NCBI GenBank assembly: GCA_035762175.1
Contig: DASTPP010000398.1
Span: forward strand, 1-24,292
DNA: 24,292 bases
DNA from: DASTPP01 sp035762175
GTDB taxonomy: Bacteria > Myxococcota_A > Polyangia > Polyangiales > Polyangiaceae
Reading direction: 5' to 3'
The notes beneath the pieces were generated by a model, which had not been told where the DNA came from, did not search any database, and saw only the letters and a list, made by a program, of their open reading frames with translations. Shown here one piece after another: positions 21,636-24,292 of the stretch. The translations under genes were made by a program, and so were the position numbers. Position 1 is the first letter of the stretch. Every line of letters starts with the position of its first letter.

Positions 21636-24095
21636 GTGAGGCCTCTTCGCGCACTCCGGGCCCGGGCCCTCTTGCTCGTGGCCCTCGGTCCGGCCCTCGC
21701 GCGCGCGCAGCCTGGGCCGTCCGGGCCGCCGGGGCCCCGCGCGCCGCCCGTGTCGTCTGGGCCGCCCGCGCCGCCTGGGCCGCCCACACCGCCCACGCCG
21801 CCCGTGTCGTCTGGGCCGCCTGGGCCGCCCACACCGCCCACGCCGCCCGTGTCGTCTGGGCCGACCGAGGCGCCCGCGATCGTGCCACCCATGCCACCGG
21901 CCGAGGCGTCCGCGATCGTGCCGCCCGCCCTGGTGGGGCCCTCGGACGTCGCGTACCCGGCCGGCGCGACGGGCGAGGCGCTGGTGATGCTCGAGCTCGA
22001 AGTGGACGTCGCGGGCGCGGTGGCCGGGGCGCGTGTCGTCGAAGGGGGCGAGCCCTTCGCGGGGGCCGCCCTCGAGGCGGCGCGCGGCTTTCGCTTCTCA
22101 CCGGCGACGAGGAGCGGCACGCCCCTGCGCGCCCGCATTCGCTTTGCGATCACGTTCCGGCCTCCGCCGGCTGACGAGTCTGACGAGCTTGACGGGCCCG
22201 GCGCCCGAGGCACGGGCGGCGGGGTGGGGGCGCCCCCGGGCCCCCGGCGCGCCCCTGCGCCCCCGGCCGCGCCGGCCGAAGTTCGCGTCCGCGCCCAGCG
22301 CTCGCCGCCCGGCGCGAGCGGCATGAGCCGGGCCGAGGTGCGGCAGCTGCCGGGCGCCTTCGGCGACCCCTTTCGCGCGATCGAGATGCTGCCCGGGGTC
22401 ACGCCGATCGCGTCGGGCGTGCCTTACTTTTTCGTCCGCGGCGCGCCCCCCGGCAACATTGGCTACTTTCTCGACGGCGTGCGGGTGCCGTACCTCTATC
22501 ACGTCGGGCTCGGCCCCTCGGTGGTGCACCCGGGCCTCATCGAGCGGGTCGATCTGTACTCGGGGGGCTACCCGGCGCGTTACGGGCGCTTCGCCGGCGG
22601 GGTCGTGGCGGGCGAGACGGCGCCGCCGCGGCCCGAGCTGCACGGCGAGGCCAACCTTCGCCTCTTCGACGCCGGCGCCCTGGTCGAGGCGCCGTTCGCC
22701 GGCGGGCGGGGCGCGGCGCTCGTCGGCGGGCGCTATTCGTACACCGCGGCGGCGATCTCGCTCCTCGCGCCGGAGGTCGAGCTCGATTACCGCGACTACC
22801 AGGCGCGCGCTTCGTACGAGCTCGGGCCCCGCGACAGGCTGACGCTCTTCGCCTTCGGCGCCTACGATCTGGTGGCCGAGCGCGAGAACGGCGTGCGCAA
22901 GATCTTGTTCGGCGCCGAGTTCTACCGCGCCGACCTGCGCTACGACCACCGCTTCGGCGAGGCGACCAACCTGCGCACCGCCGTCACGCTCGGCTTCGAC
23001 CAGACGCGCATCCCCGACCGTCGCAACGCGCAAGATCGTAGCGCCGCCGCGCGCGTCGAGCTCACGCACCCGGTCGACCAGGGCCTGCTGCTCCGCGCCG
23101 GGGCCGACGTCGCGGTCGACGACTATTCGATCGACTTCGTCGGCTACACCGCGCCCTTCGACGAGGACGCCCGCCGGCTGCGCGAGCAGCTGCCGCCGCG
23201 CACCGACCTGGCGCTCGGCGCCCGCGCCGATCTGGTCTGGCGCCCCCGGCCGGGCGTCGAGCTCGTGCCGGGGCTGCGCGCCGACCTCTTCCGCTCGGGC
23301 GGGGCCGGCGCCGTCGCCGTCGACCCGCGCGTCGCGGCGACGCTCGCGATCAGCCCGCGCGCCCGCGTCGTGCACACGCTCGGCCTCGCCCACCAGCCGC
23401 CGTCCTTCGTCGCCCCCGTGCCCGCGCTCAGCGTGGGGGGGCTGCGGGGCGGCCTGCAGCGGACCGCCCAGGCGAGCGCGGGCGTCGACCTCGATCTGCC
23501 GGCCGATCTGAGCGCCACCGCGACGGCCTTCAAGAGCGTCTTCTTCAACATGACCGACGCCCTCGGCACCGGCGACCGCTCGGTCGACGACTCGGCGCTC
23601 GCCGCGCCGGCGCGCAGCCTGGGCTCGGCGTACGGCCTCGAGCTCTTCGTGCGCCGCCGCCTGACCAGCCGCCTCGGCGGCTTCGCCACCTACACCCTGT
23701 CGCGCTCGCTCCGCGCGGTGGGCCGAGAGAAGTTCCCCTCGAGCTTCGACCGCACGCACGTGCTGAACCTCGCGCTCGCCTACGATCTCGGGCGGCGCTG
23801 GCGGGCGGGCGGGCGCTTCGTCGTTTACACCGGCTTTCCGCGCTTCGAGAACGACGCGCCGGGCGGCCCGCCGCCGGGCCCGGGCGGCCTGGCCTTCCGC
23901 CCCTTGGACCCGCCGCGCCAGCCGGCCTTCTACCGCCTCGATCTGCGCCTCGAGAAGCGCTGGCAGGTGACGCAGACCCGCTGGTGGTCCATCGTGGTCG
24001 AGGTCTTGAATACGACGCTGAACAAAGAAATCATCGAGAATGAGCCCATCGGCCCCGTGACCATTCCCAGTGTTGGTTTTGAGGCCGGTTTCTAG
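21636..24095 (+). CDS. TonB-dependent receptor with N-terminal TonB-C-like domain
   Basis: GTG 21636 gives a clean signal peptide, RPLRALRARALLLVALGPALARAQ; an in-frame GTG at 21594 would add a basic stretch. Domains in order: Pro-rich linker with PPVSSGPP repeats (26-90); a TonB-C-like domain (about 100-175, YPAGATGEALVMLELEVDVAGAV, AALEAARGFRFSPATRSG); Pro/Ala linker; plug (about 228-330, MSRAEVRQLPGAFGDPFRAIEMLPGV, VRGAPPGNIGYFLDGVRVPYLYHVGLGPSVVHPGLIERVDLYSGGYPARYGRF); then a beta-barrel to the terminal Phe819, as expected for an outer-membrane protein. The plug and TonB-C-like combination is typical of myxobacterial receptors that may self-couple or bypass a separate TonB. The ligand is unknown. 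At 819 aa the length is normal. Confidence 0.9.
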   Translation: MRPLRALRARALLLVALGPALARAQPGPSGPPGPRAPPVSSGPPAPPGPPTPPTPPVSSGPPGPPTPPTPPVSSGPTEAPAIVPPMPPAEASAIVPPALVGPSDVAYPAGATGEALVMLELEVDVAGAVAGARVVEGGEPFAGAALEAARGFRFSPATRSGTPLRARIRFAITFRPPPADESDELDGPGARGTGGGVGAPPGPRRAPAPPAAPAEVRVRAQRSPPGASGMSRAEVRQLPGAFGDPFRAIEMLPGVTPIASGVPYFFVRGAPPGNIGYFLDGVRVPYLYHVGLGPSVVHPGLIERVDLYSGGYPARYGRFAGGVVAGETAPPRPELHGEANLRLFDAGALVEAPFAGGRGAALVGGRYSYTAAAISLLAPEVELDYRDYQARASYELGPRDRLTLFAFGAYDLVAERENGVRKILFGAEFYRADLRYDHRFGEATNLRTAVTLGFDQTRIPDRRNAQDRSAAARVELTHPVDQGLLLRAGADVAVDDYSIDFVGYTAPFDEDARRLREQLPPRTDLALGARADLVWRPRPGVELVPGLRADLFRSGGAGAVAVDPRVAATLAISPRARVVHTLGLAHQPPSFVAPVPALSVGGLRGGLQRTAQASAGVDLDLPADLSATATAFKSVFFNMTDALGTGDRSVDDSALAAPARSLGSAYGLELFVRRRLTSRLGGFATYTLSRSLRAVGREKFPSSFDRTHVLNLALAYDLGRRWRAGGRFVVYTGFPRFENDAPGGPPPGPGGLAFRPLDPPRQPAFYRLDLRLEKRWQVTQTRWWSIVVEVLNTTLNKEIIENEPIGPVTIPSVGFEAGF
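21771..21860 (+). repeat. Perfect 45 bp tandem duplication inside the receptor gene
   Basis: Positions 21771-21815 and 21816-21860 are identical. The unit encodes 15 residues, PPGPPTPPTPPVSSG. A shorter partial copy precedes it around 21743-21762 (PPVSSG). The frame is kept, and the region is the linker before the TonB-C-like domain. Confidence 0.9.
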
Positions 24096-24112
24096 CTCGC
24101 GCGAGCTCGATC

Positions 24113-24292
24113 ATGCTCCCCCCGCCCAGCCCCACCCCGCGCCCGGCGCCCCCCCGCGGCGGCGCGCCCGGCCCGCGCGCCTTGGCCCCCGCCGCCCGCG
24201 GCCGCGCGCCCGGCCCGCGCGCCTTGGCCCCCGCCGCCCGCGGCCGCGCGCCCGGCCCGCGCGCTCTCGCGTTCGCCGCCGTCCTCGCGCTC
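24113..24292 (+). CDS. Start of an exported protein, 3'-partial
   Basis: From ATG 24113 the frame is open to the window end (60 codons). It reads LPPPSPTPRPAPPRGG, then RAPGPRALAPAARG twice and RAPGPRALAFAAVLAL, where the last part looks like the hydrophobic core of a signal peptide. The gene starts 17 bases after the receptor stop and is probably in the same operon. No good Shine-Dalgarno is visible, so a start further on is possible. The rest lies outside the window. Confidence 0.45.
   Translation, partial: MLPPPSPTPRPAPPRGGAPGPRALAPAARGRAPGPRALAPAARGRAPGPRALAFAAVLAL
24163..24262 (+). repeat. 42 bp tandem repeat at the start of the last gene
   Basis: Units begin at 24163, 24205 and 24247 (the last partial, about 16 bases), with a period of 42 bp. 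Each encodes the 14-residue RAPGPRALAPAARG. The unit CGCGCCCGGCCCGCGCGCC recurs exactly at each start. Confidence 0.85.

Noticed and set aside
22098..23759. Minus-strand frame opposite the TonB-dependent receptor
   Set aside because: Shadow of the receptor gene; the residue composition is biased and no motif was found.

Overview
The window is chromosomal DNA from a very GC-rich bacterium. Codon third positions are almost all G or C, starts are often GTG, and predicted lipoproteins are numerous. It carries a DUF1592/DUF1588-type protein next to a DUF1552 protein, a receptor with a TonB-C-like domain at its N-terminus, and a DUF4351/Rpn-like protein. Together these suggest a myxobacterium-like Myxococcota, probably Polyangiales. 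This is inferred from gene content and composition; there is no rRNA gene to confirm it. No tRNA, rRNA, intact insertion sequence or CRISPR array was seen.

Layout. Positions 1-751 hold a conserved-looking hypothetical protein. Positions 752-2191 are non-coding and unusual: about fifteen 42-43 bp units, most centred on CTCGAG (864-1515), abut a large nested palindrome (1556-1824). Positions 2192-6794 carry short accessory or housekeeping genes: a hypothetical protein, an Rpn/DUF4351-like protein, a possible small lipoprotein, DUF4385, DUF4126, a glutathione S-transferase and a truncated zinc-ribbon/TPR gene. Positions 6510-7073 look like a decayed junction with an orphan coding remnant on the minus strand.

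Positions 7074-10413 are a tight two-gene unit: a lipoprotein of the DUF1587/1595/1592/1588/1585 type with a CxxCH motif, then a Tat-exported DUF1552 protein. A second copy of the nested palindrome (10437-10674) lies between it and a convergent multidomain PHB-depolymerase-type esterase (10696-12768). The esterase has a perfect dyad upstream that looks like an operator. A CARDB lipoprotein follows on the same strand.

Positions 14205-17286 run rightward: a beta-propeller lipoprotein, a sulfatase-fold lipoprotein with Thr in place of the formylglycine Cys, and DUF3025. Positions 17394-19404 hold a small hypothetical gene divergent from a phage-type SNF2 helicase. Positions 19555-20644 are a leftward pair, a GSP17M-like stress protein and a YbhB/YbcL (PEBP) protein. 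Positions 20856-24292 are a membrane protein, a TonB-dependent receptor and the start of another exported protein.

The most unusual features are non-coding: the CTCGAG tandem array and the two homologous nested palindromes. The array is open in several frames on both strands, so automatic annotation will tend to place false proteins there. The cell-surface theme is strong, with at least five predicted lipoproteins or exported enzymes and one receptor, but no single pathway links them all.
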